Of a stretch of DNA of 36,926 nucleotides, positions 36,036 through 36,926 are shown one piece after another. Every line of letters starts with the position of its first letter. Within the stretch, counting starts at the first letter, position 1. The DNA is from an uncultured Agathobacter sp. (GTDB lineage Bacteria; Bacillota; Clostridia; Lachnospirales; Lachnospiraceae). The notes under the pieces are model-generated. The model did not search any database, was not told where the DNA came from, and saw nothing but the letters and a program-made list of their open reading frames with translations. Both the position numbers and the translations under genes were made by a program. The DNA lies in contig CAKRDT010000022.1 of NCBI GenBank assembly GCA_934316545.1, positions 1-36,926 of the forward strand, written 5' to 3'.

Positions 36036-36773
36036 TTATTCCAATAAGAGTTCTTCAACTGTTACAAATTCATAATTTTCCTGCTGCAAAATGTCAATAA
36101 CGGTAAATGCTGCCTGCACAGACGACTCTGACGCATCATGCAGCAGGATAATGGAGCCATCCGGCACCCCTTTTAAAATGCGCTGCACCACGGCATCCGC
36201 ATCCTTTGTTGCCCAATCCATCGGATCAATGTCCCATAGTACCTCGATCAGCGGCACCTGCGTATCCAGTGACTTCTTCCAGCAGCCATACGGCGGCCGG
36301 ATATAGCCTGCATACTTACCGGTCACATGGTAGATCGCCTCCTGCGTCTTTTCAATCTGTTCCATCGCAGCCGTATCCCCAATCTGTCCGAAATTGACAT
36401 GCTCATAAGAATGTACCCCAATCAAATGTCCTCCCTCATCGATTTTTTTAACAATTTCGGGATATTTTTCCACCTCGGAACCCAACACAAAAAACGTGGC
36501 TTTTACACCACGCTTTTGTAACCCTTCCAGCAATCGAATTGTGTATTCCGGGTTCGGACCATCATCAAATGTGATCGCGATCTTTTGTTTGTCTTCTACC
36601 TTAACATTCTGCGACATAACATCCATGCTCTCCATCCGCATTCCGAACAGAACGCCTAAAGCGTATGCGATTACAAGTAACAAAATATTTTTGAAAATCC
36701 GCCTCTCAACGATGTCCATCACCGCTGTTTTTGTCTGCTTTCCCATAAACCATTCCATAGCATCAAAAATCAT
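36036..36773 (-). CDS. Membrane-anchored polysaccharide deacetylase (NodB family)
   Basis: 245 residues from the first ATG. One membrane segment (about 27-45) and then a NodB domain: the catalytic and metal-binding TFDDGPN, HSYEH as the HxxxH zinc site, RPPYG, WDIDPMDW and ILLHD are all present, so it is likely active. It removes acetyl groups from peptidoglycan or another surface sugar outside the cell. The start is uncertain: no clear ribosome site precedes ATG 36773, and a TATAAT overlaps it. ATGs at 36758 and 36746 are alternatives. It lies at the head of the envelope cluster that runs to 31451. Confidence 0.88.
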   Translation of the reverse strand: MIFDAMEWFMGKQTKTAVMDIVERRIFKNILLLVIAYALGVLFGMRMESMDVMSQNVKVEDKQKIAITFDDGPNPEYTIRLLEGLQKRGVKATFFVLGSEVEKYPEIVKKIDEGGHLIGVHSYEHVNFGQIGDTAAMEQIEKTQEAIYHVTGKYAGYIRPPYGCWKKSLDTQVPLIEVLWDIDPMDWATKDADAVVQRILKGVPDGSIILLHDASESSVQAAFTVIDILQQENYEFVTVEELLLE

Positions 36774-36842
36774 TATAGTTTATGCAGCGCAGACCCATTC
36801 TAACACATCCTCCGCCGTTCTCCTTTACGTTTCTTTACGTAC

Positions 36843-36912
36843 TAAGCGTTTGCGAAACTCCTGTGGCGGCGTGCTCCGGCTGGGCTGACCCGATGGCGGG
36901 CTTCTACGCTGA
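36843..36912 (-). repeat. Right copy of the 70-bp dispersed repeat (inverted)
   Basis: Inverted copy of 35-104 (67 of 70 identical). It sits 70 nt upstream of the deacetylase gene, with two copies of TTTACGT just before it. See the left copy. Confidence 0.85.
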
Positions 36913-36926
36913 CACTAGTTATCCCA

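Overview
The window looks like chromosomal DNA of a gut-type Lachnospiraceae (Firmicutes, Clostridia). This rests on strong SigA-type promoters and Gram-positive housekeeping genes (hprK, murB-rapZ-whiA, a type III glutamine synthetase, class II fructose-bisphosphate aldolase). It also rests on several small proteins that I recall mainly from Lachnospiraceae (DUF4250, DUF6465-, DUF6472- and DUF6106-like, DUF3737). Family names come from recognition of the translations; no database search was possible.

Layout. 0.1-3.7 kb (minus): tRNA-Gln, a YigZ/IMPACT protein and a bifunctional class A penicillin-binding protein. 3.9-7.9 kb (minus): nitrogen assimilation, with type III glutamine synthetase followed by an ammonium transporter fused to a PII signalling domain; both leaders contain terminator-like hairpins. 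8.3-17.3 kb (minus): a long housekeeping run, uvrC-hprK-M18 aminopeptidase-murB-rapZ-whiA-lipid kinase-fba. 17.3-21.3 kb: ftsH (minus) divergent from pyrG (plus).

21.3-23.7 kb (plus) is the most unusual part. It holds a 147-nt cloverleaf-like inverted-repeat element, a WYL-domain regulator with a good promoter, an array of six regularly spaced hairpins (51-52 nt period, constant 18-nt spacers), and two 58-residue proteins (DUF4250, then a Cys-containing DUF6472-like protein). I see no standard explanation for the hairpin array and consider it the best candidate for an undescribed structured RNA.

23.7-27.8 kb (minus): an ECF sigma factor with its zinc-finger membrane anti-sigma factor and an ECF-type autoregulatory promoter, then a cytidylate-kinase-like protein and an ion antiporter with a Rex-like operator upstream. 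27.8-28.2 kb: a promoter plus 23-codon leader ORF with no downstream gene. 28.2-31.3 kb: glutamate racemase, a zinc-ribbon protein, a small membrane protein, tRNA-Phe and tRNA-Gly, a repeat-rich DUF6465 protein, and an HPr-like protein that keeps His15 and Ser46 but has a changed active-site loop. 31.4-36.8 kb (minus): cell-envelope proteins, namely a polysaccharide deacetylase, a DUF3737 beta-helix protein, an SH3 protein, a small protein with an Arg/Cys/Trp-rich tail, and an 843-residue exported protein with a degenerate C39-peptidase-like end.

Both window ends carry a nearly identical GC-rich 70-bp repeat in inverted orientation (67 of 70 positions). The simplest reading is a draft contig that breaks in a dispersed repeat family.
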